Positions 1 to 8,379 of a stretch of 58,685 nucleotides of DNA are shown in pieces. This DNA comes from CAYNYF01 sp964401385 (lineage in GTDB: Bacteria > Planctomycetota > Phycisphaerae > SM23-33), in the NCBI GenBank assembly GCA_964401385.1, contig CAYNYF010000015.1, positions 1 through 58,685 of the forward strand, in the 5' to 3' direction. The position numbers and the translations under genes are program-made. Each line of letters begins with the position of its first letter. The first letter of the stretch is position 1. Under the pieces are notes generated by a model. That model was not told the DNA's origin. It did not search any database and was given only the letters and a program-made list of their open reading frames with translations.

Positions 1-2
1 TG

Positions 3-68
3 GCCAATTACATCCCGGTGCGGAACTACCTGGCAATGGTGGACGAAGCCCGCCAGTGGGGTCATTGA
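3..68 (+). CDS. C-terminal fragment, probable URO-D family methyltransferase
   Basis: Only the last 21 codons lie in the window, in the third frame, ending in TGA at 66-68. The tail, with the pattern PVRNYLAMVDEARQWG, resembles the last helix of uroporphyrinogen-decarboxylase-family proteins (typically PxENxxAMxEAxxEYG). This superfamily includes corrinoid-dependent methyltransferases such as MtaA and MtbA. A corrinoid activator lies 5 kb downstream on the same strand, which fits a methyltransferase role. The assignment rests on a short tail and context, so it is tentative; the upstream sequence would settle it. Confidence 0.4.
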   Translation, partial: ANYIPVRNYLAMVDEARQWGH

Positions 69-189
69 GGCCGGGCGGGAGTATTGCATGAGCTGCGTGG
101 AACATGAGACCTACGAGGACAGTCGCAGTGGCCCTGCCGGCGCTGCCAGCATGGGGACTGCGGGAGCGATGGAATGAAGGAGAAAGACC

Positions 190-390
190 ATGCCGATCTT
201 TGAATACCGTTGCACCGAATGCGAGCACGTTACCCCGTTCTTGGAAAAACCAGATAATCACAAGGCGCATGCCTGTGAGAAGTGCGGCTCCAAAGGAACG
301 AAGAAGATCTTCTCGACGTTCGCGGCCAAGTCGGGAACGTCGTCGTCCTCCAGCTCAAGCTGCCCAACGGGAACCTGCCCGCTTTCATGA
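190..390 (+). CDS. FmdB family zinc-ribbon protein
   Basis: A 66-residue protein starting MPIFEYRC. It has two Cys pairs, CTEC at residues 8-11 and CEKC at 29-32, forming the single zinc ribbon of the FmdB (CxxC_CxxC_SSSS) family, followed by the usual Ser-rich tail and a final Cys-containing CPTGTCPLS. An AGGAGAAAG Shine-Dalgarno sequence lies just upstream of the ATG. The family is named for a putative regulator beside methanogen formylmethanofuran dehydrogenase genes; its biochemical role is not established. Here it opens a long co-directional string, with one base between its stop and the next start. The family call is firm; function is unknown. Confidence 0.88.
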   Translation: MPIFEYRCTECEHVTPFLEKPDNHKAHACEKCGSKGTKKIFSTFAAKSGTSSSSSSSCPTGTCPLS

Positions 391-391
391 T

Positions 392-973
392 ATGACTACG
401 ACCATACCGGACAACTTCTACGAGGGGGTGAAGCCGCGCCTCCACAGGCGCATCGGCCGCGAAGTGCGTTTAGCTCACCGGGTCCTGGACCTTGGTTGCG
501 GCTCCTGCGATCTTGTTCGTTACCTGGCCAGCGCATATAGCCAGGAGGTCACCGGCGTCGACATCTCCGCCGGTAGCTTCCCCGCGCGACGTCATACGCC
601 AGATGGGAGCGGCTACCAGTGCCTGAAGAGAGATGCAGTCAGCATGAGTTTTGCGGAAGACGGATCGGCCGATGCGGTCGTCTCCATGTGGGCGCTGCAC
701 GAGATGGCCAAGCATCAAGCGATTCTTCGAGAAGTGCGCCGAGTGCTGCGCCCGGGCGGGGAGATTGTCGTGGTCGATTTCCCCAAGGGCTCCTTGGCTC
801 AGAGACTTTGGAATGAGAAGTACTTCCAGCCGTCTGAGGTGAAGGTCTTGCTCCAAGAAGCGGGATTCGAGAAGGTGCAGGTCCGCCTCATCGAACAGGG
901 ACAGGTGATGTGGATCACGGGACATCGCCCAAGCCTGGAAGGCCCTGGACGACGAGAAGCGTGCACCTGCTGA
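392..973 (+). CDS. class I SAM-dependent methyltransferase
   Basis: About 193 residues, starting at the ATG at 392, one base after the fmdB stop. An open frame extends upstream, but that part overlaps fmdB and is ignored. The SAM-binding motif I is VLDLGCGSCDL near residue 33, followed by the acidic motif-II residue in TGVDIS. Post-motif III reads RVLRPGGEIVVVDFP. This is a small UbiE/Methyltransf_11-type protein. The substrate cannot be read from sequence. Its position between FmdB and a thioredoxin fusion, in an operon with a corrinoid activator, suggests a role in methyl-group metabolism, but that is inference. Confidence 0.82.
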   Translation: MTTTIPDNFYEGVKPRLHRRIGREVRLAHRVLDLGCGSCDLVRYLASAYSQEVTGVDISAGSFPARRHTPDGSGYQCLKRDAVSMSFAEDGSADAVVSMWALHEMAKHQAILREVRRVLRPGGEIVVVDFPKGSLAQRLWNEKYFQPSEVKVLLQEAGFEKVQVRLIEQGQVMWITGHRPSLEGPGRREACTC

Positions 974-996
974 AGCTCTTGGGAAAGGACGGGATT

Positions 997-1572
997 GTGA
1001 TTGTAAAGGTTCTATTGGGACTGTTGATAGGGGCCGGAATCGGAGCTGCCCTGGGGCACTTCGGGAAATGTTCTTCCGGAGCATGTCCATTTACCGCCAA
1101 TCCATACCGCGGGGCGTTTTTCGGAGCGGCGTTGGGGGTCATGGTGGCACTGGGCTTTTCGCGGCGCTCGAACGTCCAGTCGCCCCAGCCGGCTCGGCCG
1201 ATGTCCGAGGATGAATCTGTCGCGGGCGTATCGGGCCATGCCCCTGTTCACATCGACAGCGAAGCTGATTTCAATACGAAAGTGCTTAAGACAAAAGGAA
1301 TTTGCCTGGTCGACATGTTCTCCAACAGGTGCCCGCCCTGTCGCGTCCTGGCGCCGACCATTTCGTCACTTGCCGAGAAATACGCCGGTAGAACCACGGT
1401 ATGTAAGGTGAATTTGGACGATCTTCCACGTTTGGCAGGACGATACCGGGTCAGTGCAGTTCCAACGGTTCTCATTTTCAAGGACGGCAAGGTGCAGAAG
1501 CGTCTTGTGGGTCTGCGTCGGGAAACCGAGTATTCCGTCATGTTGGATAAGTTGATCAACCAGGAGCAATAG
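997..1572 (+). CDS. DUF6132-like membrane domain fused to thioredoxin
   Basis: The GTG at 997 is chosen because GGAAAGGA lies just upstream. An ATG at 910 in the same frame would overlap the preceding gene by 64 bases; a GTG at 961 is another option. The first ~50 residues hold two glycine-rich membrane helices around GKCSSGACPFTANPYRGA, the pattern of the DUF6132 small membrane family. After a linker, a thioredoxin domain follows with active site NRCPPCR, so CPPC replaces the usual CGPC, and the cis-Pro motif VSAVPTV is present. It is probably a membrane-tethered thiol oxidoreductase. It lies directly upstream of a CoA-disulfide reductase homologue, consistent with thiol or persulfide handling. 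Confidence 0.8.
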   Translation: MIVKVLLGLLIGAGIGAALGHFGKCSSGACPFTANPYRGAFFGAALGVMVALGFSRRSNVQSPQPARPMSEDESVAGVSGHAPVHIDSEADFNTKVLKTKGICLVDMFSNRCPPCRVLAPTISSLAEKYAGRTTVCKVNLDDLPRLAGRYRVSAVPTVLIFKDGKVQKRLVGLRRETEYSVMLDKLINQEQ

Positions 1573-1576
1573 GATT

Positions 1577-3337
1577 ATTGCTAGGACGATTGTCATTGTC
1601 GGTGGCGTTGCCGGCGGGGCGTCGTGCGCAAGCCCACTGCGCCGTCTGGACGAATCTGCTTCCATCGTGATGTTGGAGCGAGGTGAGCACATCTCTTTCG
1701 CCAACTGCGGCCTTCCGTACTTCATCAGCGGAGAACTCCACGACCGCGACAGGCTTCTGATCACCACACCGGACCCGCTGTCGAAACGCTTTCGTATTGA
1801 CGTTCGGGTCCGTCATGAAGTGATTGCCATCGACTGGCAGCGAAAGGCGGTTGAGGTGCGGGACCACCAATCGGGTCGGACATACCGACTGCGGTATGAG
1901 AAACTGGTCCTTTCTCCCGGAGCGGCACCGGTGCGGCCGCGCTTGCCCGGGATCGAGGACACCCGGATATTCAGCTTGCGAACCATAGGCGATGCCGAGC
2001 GGATTCGGTCCTATGTCGAGAGCAACGATCCCCGGAAAGCGGTGGTTGTGGGGGGCGGTTTCATTGGGCTGGAGATGGCCGAGAGCCTCTCGCACGTTGG
2101 AGTCGGCGTGACGTTGATTGAGCTGACGGCCCAGGTCATGCCCTCCCTCGACCGGGAGATGGCCGAGTGGATCCATCAGCATCTGCGCATGAAGGGCGTC
2201 GAGCTGATCCTGGAAGAGGGGGTGGCGCGTTTTTCGGCCGGGGACGATGGTTCCCTCGTCGTTTCAACTGACCGCGACAACGAGGTGCGTTGTGATCTGG
2301 CCGTTCTGGCGATCGGGGTGAAGCCCGAGGTTGGCCTGGCGCGCCAGGCCGGCCTGGAACTCGGCCCGCTGGGGGGCATTAGGGTCAATGACCGTCTCCA
2401 AACGAGCGACCCGGACATCTACAGGATTGGAGACGCCATTGAAGTGCAAGACGGCATCCTCGGTGGCCCGCGACGGATCCCCTTGGCAAACCTAGCCAAC
2501 AGGCAGGGGCGTCTCGCCGCGGACCATATCGGCGGCAAGGAAATCGCCGGCGCCGATGCGTATGGGACCAGCGTGGTGCGGGTGTTTGATTTGACCGTCG
2601 CCTCAACCGGGGCCAGCGAGAGGTCCCTGGCCGCGGGGGCGATCCCTTATGAGAAGTCGTACACGCACCCGGCGTCGCACGCCAGCTACTACCCCGGCGC
2701 CGTGCCGATGGTGATGAAGCTGCTGTTTGCCCCCGAGACCGGCCGCGTGCTGGGCGGACAGCTCGTGGGCATCGACGGGGTCGACAAGCGCATTGACGTA
2801 CTGGCAACGGCAATGCAGTTGGGGGCGACTGTCTCCGACCTGGCCCGTCTGGAACTGGCGTACGCCCCAGCATTCGGCACCGGGAAAGATGCCGTGAACA
2901 TCGCCGGATATGTCGCCAGCAATATCCTTGATGGCGATGTGGAGATTGCCCACGCCGAGCAAGTCGATGACTGGGTCGGCGAAGGGGCACTCCTGCTCGA
3001 CGTGCGTACCGTGGGCGAGTTCCGCCGGGGGCACCTCGATCAGGCAGTCAACATCCCCACAGACGAGATCCGTTCACACCTGACCGAACTGCCCATGAAT
3101 GGAGTCATACTGGTGTACTGCTTGACCGGCATCAGAAGCTACTACGTTTGTCGTGTGCTCAAGCAGCACGGGTACCGACCGCTGGACCTCAGTGGCGGCT
3201 ATATGATCTATTGCGCGACATATCCGAATCGATGCAAAGGCATCCCCGGCCTCCGACGCTGGAAACGAGCGTTGGCACTCGAAACGTTCTGCTCAACGCC
3301 TGAAGAGAGAAACATTGTGAGAAGGAACATGAAGTGA
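1577..3337 (+). CDS. CoA-disulfide reductase/rhodanese fusion (CoADR-Rhd)
   Basis: An FAD/NAD(P)H pyridine-nucleotide disulfide oxidoreductase of about 586 residues with a C-terminal rhodanese domain. The N-terminal FAD motif IVIVGGVAGGAS lies upstream of the first ATG (1667), so the gene must start near 1574-1589; I place it at ATT 1577, 10 bases after AGGAG. An in-frame TGA at 1553 excludes an earlier start. The catalytic single-Cys motif SFANCGLPY of CoA-disulfide and NADH persulfide reductases is present. The second dinucleotide motif is VVGGGFIGLEMAE. The rhodanese loop reads YCLTGIRSYY with its Cys. Such fusions reduce CoA-disulfides, persulfides or polysulfides. The stop overlaps the next GTG by four bases. 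Confidence 0.88.
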   Translation: MARTIVIVGGVAGGASCASPLRRLDESASIVMLERGEHISFANCGLPYFISGELHDRDRLLITTPDPLSKRFRIDVRVRHEVIAIDWQRKAVEVRDHQSGRTYRLRYEKLVLSPGAAPVRPRLPGIEDTRIFSLRTIGDAERIRSYVESNDPRKAVVVGGGFIGLEMAESLSHVGVGVTLIELTAQVMPSLDREMAEWIHQHLRMKGVELILEEGVARFSAGDDGSLVVSTDRDNEVRCDLAVLAIGVKPEVGLARQAGLELGPLGGIRVNDRLQTSDPDIYRIGDAIEVQDGILGGPRRIPLANLANRQGRLAADHIGGKEIAGADAYGTSVVRVFDLTVASTGASERSLAAGAIPYEKSYTHPASHASYYPGAVPMVMKLLFAPETGRVLGGQLVGIDGVDKRIDVLATAMQLGATVSDLARLELAYAPAFGTGKDAVNIAGYVASNILDGDVEIAHAEQVDDWVGEGALLLDVRTVGEFRRGHLDQAVNIPTDEIRSHLTELPMNGVILVYCLTGIRSYYVCRVLKQHGYRPLDLSGGYMIYCATYPNRCKGIPGLRRWKRALALETFCSTPEERNIVRRNMK

Positions 3338-4266
3338 CCGCATCAAGCGAGCTGGTTGTCATCAGCGGCAAAGGCGGCACCGGCAAGACGTCCATCGTGG
3401 CGTCACTGGCGGCGCTGGCTGAGAGGGTTGTCCTGGCCGATTGCGATGTTGACGCCGCAGACCTGCACCTGGTGCTCGATCCGAAGGTCGTCCGCCGGGA
3501 AAGTTTCTCCGGCGGCAAGCGGGCACGGATCAAGTCCGGCCAGTGCACCGCCTGCGGCAAGTGCGAGGAGATTTGCCGGTTTGACGCCATCTTCTACGAC
3601 GGTCCGGGCAATGGGCGCGTGCCCAAGACCTACCGCGTGGATCCGATTGTTTGCGAAGGCTGCGGCGTCTGTGCCTGGTTCTGCGCCGAAAACGCCATCG
3701 ACTTCGGCCCGGTGGTCAATGGCGAGTGGTTCGTCTCGGAAACCCGCCACGGGCCCATGGTGCACGCCAAACTTGGTATCGCCGAGGAGAACTCGGGCAA
3801 GCTCGTCAGCACGGTGAGAACCCGGGCCAAGGAACTGGCCGAAGAGCGCGGACTGGACATGGTCTTGATCGACGGCGCGCCGGGGATCGGCTGTTCGGTG
3901 ATCGCGTCCATCGCGGGGGCCGACCTCGTCTTGATCGTGACCGAGCCGACCTTGAGCGGAGAACATGACCTGGAGCGAGTCGCGGACCTGGCCGGCCATT
4001 TTGGCATCCGCGCAATGGTCTGCGTCAACAAGTGGGATCTGAACGAGCAGATAACCACCCGCATCGAATCCAGGACGCGAGAAAGGGGCCTCGGCGTTGC
4101 CGGCCGGGTACGCTATGACCGCGCCGTGACCGAGGCGCAGATTCACAAACAGGCTGTGGTGGAGTACCGGCAGGACGGCTGTGCCGAAGACATCCGGCAC
4201 GTCTGGGAAGTCGTCCAGCGTGAGTTGGGCGGAGGCGCCCGTCCCGTCCGGGAGCAGGTGTCCTGA
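3334..4266 (+). CDS. MinD/Mrp-type ATPase with two 4Fe-4S insertions
   Basis: A 310-residue P-loop ATPase starting at GTG 3334, overlapping the previous stop. The deviant Walker A is SGKGGTGKTS near residue 10, and a DCDVDAADLHL motif follows. Residues ~70-125 hold two ferredoxin-type motifs, CTACGKCEEIC and CEGCGVCAWFC, typical of the MinD-family NifH-like ATPases with an inserted bacterial ferredoxin domain (COG1149). These ATPases are usually encoded in pairs and their targets are poorly known; only one copy is seen here. In this operon it may act in iron-sulfur or corrinoid protein maturation, but that is inference. It overlaps the next ATG by one base. Confidence 0.88.
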   Translation: MTASSELVVISGKGGTGKTSIVASLAALAERVVLADCDVDAADLHLVLDPKVVRRESFSGGKRARIKSGQCTACGKCEEICRFDAIFYDGPGNGRVPKTYRVDPIVCEGCGVCAWFCAENAIDFGPVVNGEWFVSETRHGPMVHAKLGIAEENSGKLVSTVRTRAKELAEERGLDMVLIDGAPGIGCSVIASIAGADLVLIVTEPTLSGEHDLERVADLAGHFGIRAMVCVNKWDLNEQITTRIESRTRERGLGVAGRVRYDRAVTEAQIHKQAVVEYRQDGCAEDIRHVWEVVQRELGGGARPVREQVS

Positions 4267-4964
4267 TGGCCGCTGGCAGCACAATACCCGGGTCCTCGTG
4301 CCTTTTCGACTTCGGTCCGCTGGCCCAGGGATATGAGCGATGGTACGCCACGTCAGTCGGCCAGGCCCATGACCGCGCCCAGAAGGAGGATGTAAGACGT
4401 CTGCTTCGGCGAGGTCAGGCCGGAGAGAAACTGCTCGATGTCGGATGCGGCACGGGGCACTGGAGCTCCTTCTTCGCGGAGCTGGGCTACCAGGTCACGG
4501 GGATCGATATTTCCCCCGAGATGATCGAGGCGGCACGGATAGCTGCGCCGGAGTGCTTCTTCCAGGTCGCCGATGGTTGCGAGCTGCCCTTCAAGGATGG
4601 GTCATTCGACGTGGCGGCGTCGATGGCGACGCTGGAATTCATAACGGACCGCTCTGCTGCGGTTCGGGAAATGGTCCGCTGCGCAAAGCCGGGTGGGGGC
4701 CTTCTGATCGGCACGCTCAACCGGCTGGCACCGCTGAATCGGCATCGCCTCTCCAAGGGCAAGCAGCCCTACGCCTCGGCCCATCTCCTCTCGCCGGACG
4801 AACTGCGGAGGCTTCTGGCTCCGTGGGGGCACGTTCGCATGATGGCTTCGTCTCCAGGACCGCGCAAGGGTCGGTCGTTCCTGCCCACGTGTATCGTCAG
4901 GCGGCTTCCGGTTTTCCGGGGGAGACTTGATGGTCCCCTGCTTGTCGCGGAGGTCCACCTATGA
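4266..4964 (+). CDS. class I SAM-dependent methyltransferase (Methyltransf_11)
   Basis: A 232-residue protein starting at ATG 4266, which shares one base with the preceding TGA. Motif I is LLDVGCGTGHWS, with motif II GIDISPEM and a post-motif segment FDVAASMATLEF. The N-terminal stretch FGPLAQGYERWY resembles UbiE/BioC-like methyltransferases. It is the second methyltransferase in this gene string; the two are not close copies. Class I methyltransferases are known to occur beside corrinoid proteins and their activators, and this could be one of them, but the substrate is not evident. It overlaps the next gene by four bases (ATGA). Confidence 0.82.
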   Translation: MAAGSTIPGSSCLFDFGPLAQGYERWYATSVGQAHDRAQKEDVRRLLRRGQAGEKLLDVGCGTGHWSSFFAELGYQVTGIDISPEMIEAARIAAPECFFQVADGCELPFKDGSFDVAASMATLEFITDRSAAVREMVRCAKPGGGLLIGTLNRLAPLNRHRLSKGKQPYASAHLLSPDELRRLLAPWGHVRMMASSPGPRKGRSFLPTCIVRRLPVFRGRLDGPLLVAEVHL

Positions 4965-5221
4965 ACGTGCAGGCCGAGGTCAGCCTGTATCCGCTCCAGA
5001 CCCAAGAGATCGGCGAAGCCATTGACGGCTTTGTGAACGACTTGGAGCGCGCCGGACTGACCGTGTACAAAGGGAATATGAGTACCATGCTGTCGGGCAA
5101 GGTCGGCGAGGTCTTCGCGGCCATGGGCAGGGCCTTCACGACCGTCGCCGATAGCGCCCGGGTGGTACTGGTCTTGAAGGTGTCAAATGCGTGCCCGTCA
5201 GAGGGCGCGATGGAAGGATAG
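4961..5221 (+). CDS. MTH1187/YkoF-type thiamine-binding family protein
   Basis: An 86-residue protein starting MNVQAEVSLYPLQT, with the ferredoxin-like fold pattern of the MTH1187/COG0011 family: a short beta strand of hydrophobic alternation, an acidic helix, then VYKGNMSTMLSGKVGEVF. Members form oligomers and some bind thiamine or its HMP moiety (YkoF-like). It is slightly shorter than the ~95-100 residues usual for the family. It overlaps the preceding gene by four bases and lies seven bases before the corrinoid activator. The small-molecule ligand in this context is unknown. A thi4-like remnant 5 kb downstream is a weak hint of thiamine-related context. Confidence 0.75.
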   Translation: MNVQAEVSLYPLQTQEIGEAIDGFVNDLERAGLTVYKGNMSTMLSGKVGEVFAAMGRAFTTVADSARVVLVLKVSNACPSEGAMEG

Positions 5222-5228
5222 ACGATAG

Positions 5229-7079
5229 ATGTCAGATAGTCAGCACAGAGTGACGTTTCAACCGCAGGGTCGAGCCGTCTCGGTCTTGGAGGGCACGACG
5301 ATACTGGAGGCCGCCGCCATCGCCAGCTTGGTCATCGACACGCCGTGTGGCGGCGCCGGGACCTGCGGCAAGTGTCGCGTTCAGGTGGCACAAGGCGCGA
5401 CTGAACCTTCTGACGCGGAGCGGAAGGCGTTCACGGTGGCCGAACTGGCGGACGGCTGGCGACTGGCCTGCCAGACCCGCGTCGACGGCGACATGGTGAT
5501 CCACGTACCCACGGGGTCTCTCTTCGGTGGAGACCATCAGATCGCCCGCGACTCGGCGGTCGGCGGCCCCTCAGAGGTCCAGCCTGCCATCCGAAAGGTT
5601 TATGTCGAACTTCCGGCCCCCACGCTGGAAGACCCCCGGCCGGACCTCTTGCGGTTGGAGGAAAAGATAGGCTCGTTCAATGTGGACGTGGCCATGCTTC
5701 GGCACGCCCCCGGGCAACTCCGGCAGCAGGGCTACAAGGGCACGGCGGTGCTGTCTGACCACCAGTTGATTGATCTGGAGGTGGGCGACACCACGCAACG
5801 GTGCTTCGGTGTGGCCATCGACATCGGCACGACCACGATGGTGGCGTCCGTGCTGAACCTCTGCAATGGCCGGGAGTTGGCCATCATGTCGCGGATAAAC
5901 CCGCAGGTGAGCTTCGGCGACGACGTGCTTTCTCGCATTCAGCATTCTGCATCGTGCCCGCACGGCCTGGAGGAATTGAGACAAGCGGTCGTCCACGAGA
6001 TTGCGGGCATGGTTCGTGCCCTTTGCGATGAGGCGGGGATCGACGCGCGGTTCATCTACGAGGCCGCCTTCGCCGGCAACACGACAATGCAGCACCTGCT
6101 TTGCGGTGTGGACCCATCCCCGTTGGGCGCGGTTCCTTTCGCGCCCGCCTATGCCCGGGGAATGCTTCTATCCGCCCGAGACATGGAGATACCGATCAAT
6201 CCTCACGGGATGTGCTACGTCTTCCCTGTCATTGGCGGATTCGTTGGCGGCGATACCGTGGCCGGTATGCTGGCCACCCGGATCGACGAGCTGGAAGGGC
6301 CCGTGCTGATGGTGGACATCGGCACCAACGGGGAGATCGTTCTGGCCCATGACGGCGAGCTATTCGGCGCATCCACGGCGGCAGGCCCGGCCTTTGAGGG
6401 GGCGCGGATCAGTTGCGGAATGCGGGGGACGAGAGGCGCGATAGAGAAGGTTCTTCTGGACGGGGATGTGCATTTGGGCGTAATTGGCAACGTCCCTCCC
6501 ATGGGCATCTGCGGCAGTGGTCTGATCGATCTGGCGGCGGAGATGTTGCGGGTCGGGATCGTTTCACGCGAGGGCCGGCTGCTTCCGACCGATGAGTCGC
6601 CGGCAGACGTGCCGCCGGCGCTCGCCGATCGCGTCCGTGCCGATGACAACGGCAATACTGTCTTCGTGTTGACGGAGCCTGATGGCGGGACCACGCATAA
6701 GCCCTTGTCGCTTACCCAACGAGACATCCGGGAACTTCAACTGGGCTCTGGGGCCATACGGGCGGGAATTTCCATGCTCCTGCGGAAGGTCGGCCTGAGG
6801 CCGGCGGACCTGAAGACGATCCTGATCGCCGGTGGCTTCGGTAGCTTCATCCGTCGGGGCAACGCGCAACGGATCGGACTGCTCCCCCCGGATGTCGACC
6901 ACAAGCGGATTCACTACGTGGGCAACGTCTCTCTAGCTGGGGCCCAATGGGCGGTGCTCTCCCTAGAGGCCCGAAAGCACGGGGAGGAGCTTGCCCGGCG
7001 AACCCGACACGTGGAACTGTCGGTCGACGGGGATTTCCAGGCCGAGTTCGCCGAGGCCATGATCTTTCCCGAACGATGA
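5229..7079 (+). CDS. RACo-type ASKHA protein, reductive activator of corrinoid proteins
   Basis: A 616-residue protein, the usual length for RACo-like activators. Residues ~1-95 form a 2Fe-2S ferredoxin domain with the Cys pattern PCGGAGTCGKC and a distal Cys in LACQT. After a linker, the ASKHA ATPase core follows, with phosphate-1 motif AIDIGTTTMV near residue 196, phosphate-2 motif VDIGTNGEI and adenosine motif IAGGFGSFI. These proteins use ATP hydrolysis to reduce Co(II) corrinoids back to the active Co(I) state. The gene is a strong indicator that a corrinoid protein and methyltransferases are encoded just outside the window or elsewhere. The assignment is firm; the partner corrinoid protein is not seen here. 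Confidence 0.92.
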   Translation: MSDSQHRVTFQPQGRAVSVLEGTTILEAAAIASLVIDTPCGGAGTCGKCRVQVAQGATEPSDAERKAFTVAELADGWRLACQTRVDGDMVIHVPTGSLFGGDHQIARDSAVGGPSEVQPAIRKVYVELPAPTLEDPRPDLLRLEEKIGSFNVDVAMLRHAPGQLRQQGYKGTAVLSDHQLIDLEVGDTTQRCFGVAIDIGTTTMVASVLNLCNGRELAIMSRINPQVSFGDDVLSRIQHSASCPHGLEELRQAVVHEIAGMVRALCDEAGIDARFIYEAAFAGNTTMQHLLCGVDPSPLGAVPFAPAYARGMLLSARDMEIPINPHGMCYVFPVIGGFVGGDTVAGMLATRIDELEGPVLMVDIGTNGEIVLAHDGELFGASTAAGPAFEGARISCGMRGTRGAIEKVLLDGDVHLGVIGNVPPMGICGSGLIDLAAEMLRVGIVSREGRLLPTDESPADVPPALADRVRADDNGNTVFVLTEPDGGTTHKPLSLTQRDIRELQLGSGAIRAGISMLLRKVGLRPADLKTILIAGGFGSFIRRGNAQRIGLLPPDVDHKRIHYVGNVSLAGAQWAVLSLEARKHGEELARRTRHVELSVDGDFQAEFAEAMIFPER

Positions 7080-7152
7080 GCAGGCGCAGGACGTACGTAA
7101 CGTGTCGCCGAGACGCGGCATCGAGGCGACAGGCTTTGATGAAGGACGCCAA

Positions 7153-8379
7153 ATGAGCGAATCAGCGGATCGCCACGAAGACTACGCCGCAGGAAAGGAA
7201 GATAGGAACATGGCCCCCGATCCACTGACCCCGTACGGGAACCGGCCGATGGTCACTCCCATCGTCAACGCCGTGAACTACGAGTATCTCTCCTTCGAGG
7301 TGCTGCGCCAGATCACCGATGGCGAGATCGACGGCTACACCTACCACCGCGATGACAACCCGACCGTCCGCGAGGTCGAAAGGAAGATCGCCAAACTGGA
7401 AGGAGCGGAGGACTGTGTCGTCTGTACGACAGGGATGGCGGCCTGCACGATGGTTTACCTGACGTATCTCAAGGCGGGCGACCACCTGGTCATCTTCCAC
7501 GACACGTATGGCGCGAATTACAAGGTGTCGCTGATCCTCGAACGACTGGGCGTGGAGATCACCTGGCTGAACGCCGATGAGGCTGGCGGGGTTGGCGGGC
7601 AACTCCGCCCGAACACACGGATGATCTTCCTGGAGACGCCCAGCAACCCGCTCTGTAAGGTCATCGACGTGGCCGGCATCCGCAAGGCGGCCGATGCCGT
7701 CGGGGCCATGGTCGTGGTCGACAACACCTTCGCCACGCCATACCACCAGAACCCGCTGAGGTTGGGCGCGGACCTGGTGGTGCACAGCGCCACCAAGGCC
7801 CTCGGCGGACACAACGACCTGATGGCCGGCGCAATCGCCGGCTCGAAGGAGCATTACAACAGGCTGTGGTTCACCCGCCAGGCCATCGGGACAACGCTCG
7901 ACGCCTATTCCGCCTTTCTGCTGGATCGAGGACTCAAGACGTTCGAACTTCGCGCGGAGGCCATGGCCCGGGGTGCACAGACGGTCGCTGAATTCCTGGC
8001 CGAACACCCCAAGATCACCCGGCTTTCATACCCCGGCTTGGCCGGCCATCCCGGCCATGCGGTGGCTGCGAGTCAAATGCAGCGAGGGTTCGGCGCGATG
8101 CTCGCTTTCGACGTGGGCGAGGACGAGGAGGACGCGAAGCGGTTTATCGCGGCACTGAAAAGGATCTATCACGCCGTCAGTCTTGGGGCGACCGAGTCGC
8201 TCATCTGTATCCCGTACCTGACGACCATGTTATACTTGCCGCCGGAACGGCGAATGACCTTCGGCGTTCGGAAGAACACCGTCCGGCTATCTGTCGGCAT
8301 CGAGCCGCCAGAGGCATTGATCAAGGATATCAAGCAGGCCCTGGCATGCGTGGCACAGAGGGTGACGTCGAATGGCTGA
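7153..8379 (+). CDS. Cys/Met metabolism PLP-dependent enzyme (CGS/CGL-like)
   Basis: About 408 residues from ATG 7153, preceded by GAAGGA; an in-frame ATG at 7102 lacks such a site. The protein is a fold-type I PLP enzyme of the cystathionine gamma-synthase/lyase family. It carries the substrate loop HDTYGANYK, the cofactor Asp in VVDNTFATPYHQNP, the PLP lysine in HSATKALGGHNDL and a C-terminal RLSVGIEPPEALI. The Cys found in methionine gamma-lyases (YGCT) is not present at the matching position, so cystathionine or O-acyl-homoserine chemistry is as likely as methionine lysis. In this operon a role in sulfur amino acid or methanethiol turnover is plausible. The C-terminus overlaps the next gene by 8 bases. 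Confidence 0.88.
   Translation: MSESADRHEDYAAGKEDRNMAPDPLTPYGNRPMVTPIVNAVNYEYLSFEVLRQITDGEIDGYTYHRDDNPTVREVERKIAKLEGAEDCVVCTTGMAACTMVYLTYLKAGDHLVIFHDTYGANYKVSLILERLGVEITWLNADEAGGVGGQLRPNTRMIFLETPSNPLCKVIDVAGIRKAADAVGAMVVVDNTFATPYHQNPLRLGADLVVHSATKALGGHNDLMAGAIAGSKEHYNRLWFTRQAIGTTLDAYSAFLLDRGLKTFELRAEAMARGAQTVAEFLAEHPKITRLSYPGLAGHPGHAVAASQMQRGFGAMLAFDVGEDEEDAKRFIAALKRIYHAVSLGATESLICIPYLTTMLYLPPERRMTFGVRKNTVRLSVGIEPPEALIKDIKQALACVAQRVTSNG

Noticed and set aside
88..177. Small 29-codon ORF (MSCVEHETYEDS...) between the first fragment and fmdB.
   Set aside because: No clear ribosome site, no recognisable family, and composition like intergenic DNA. It could be a real small gene, but I cannot support it.
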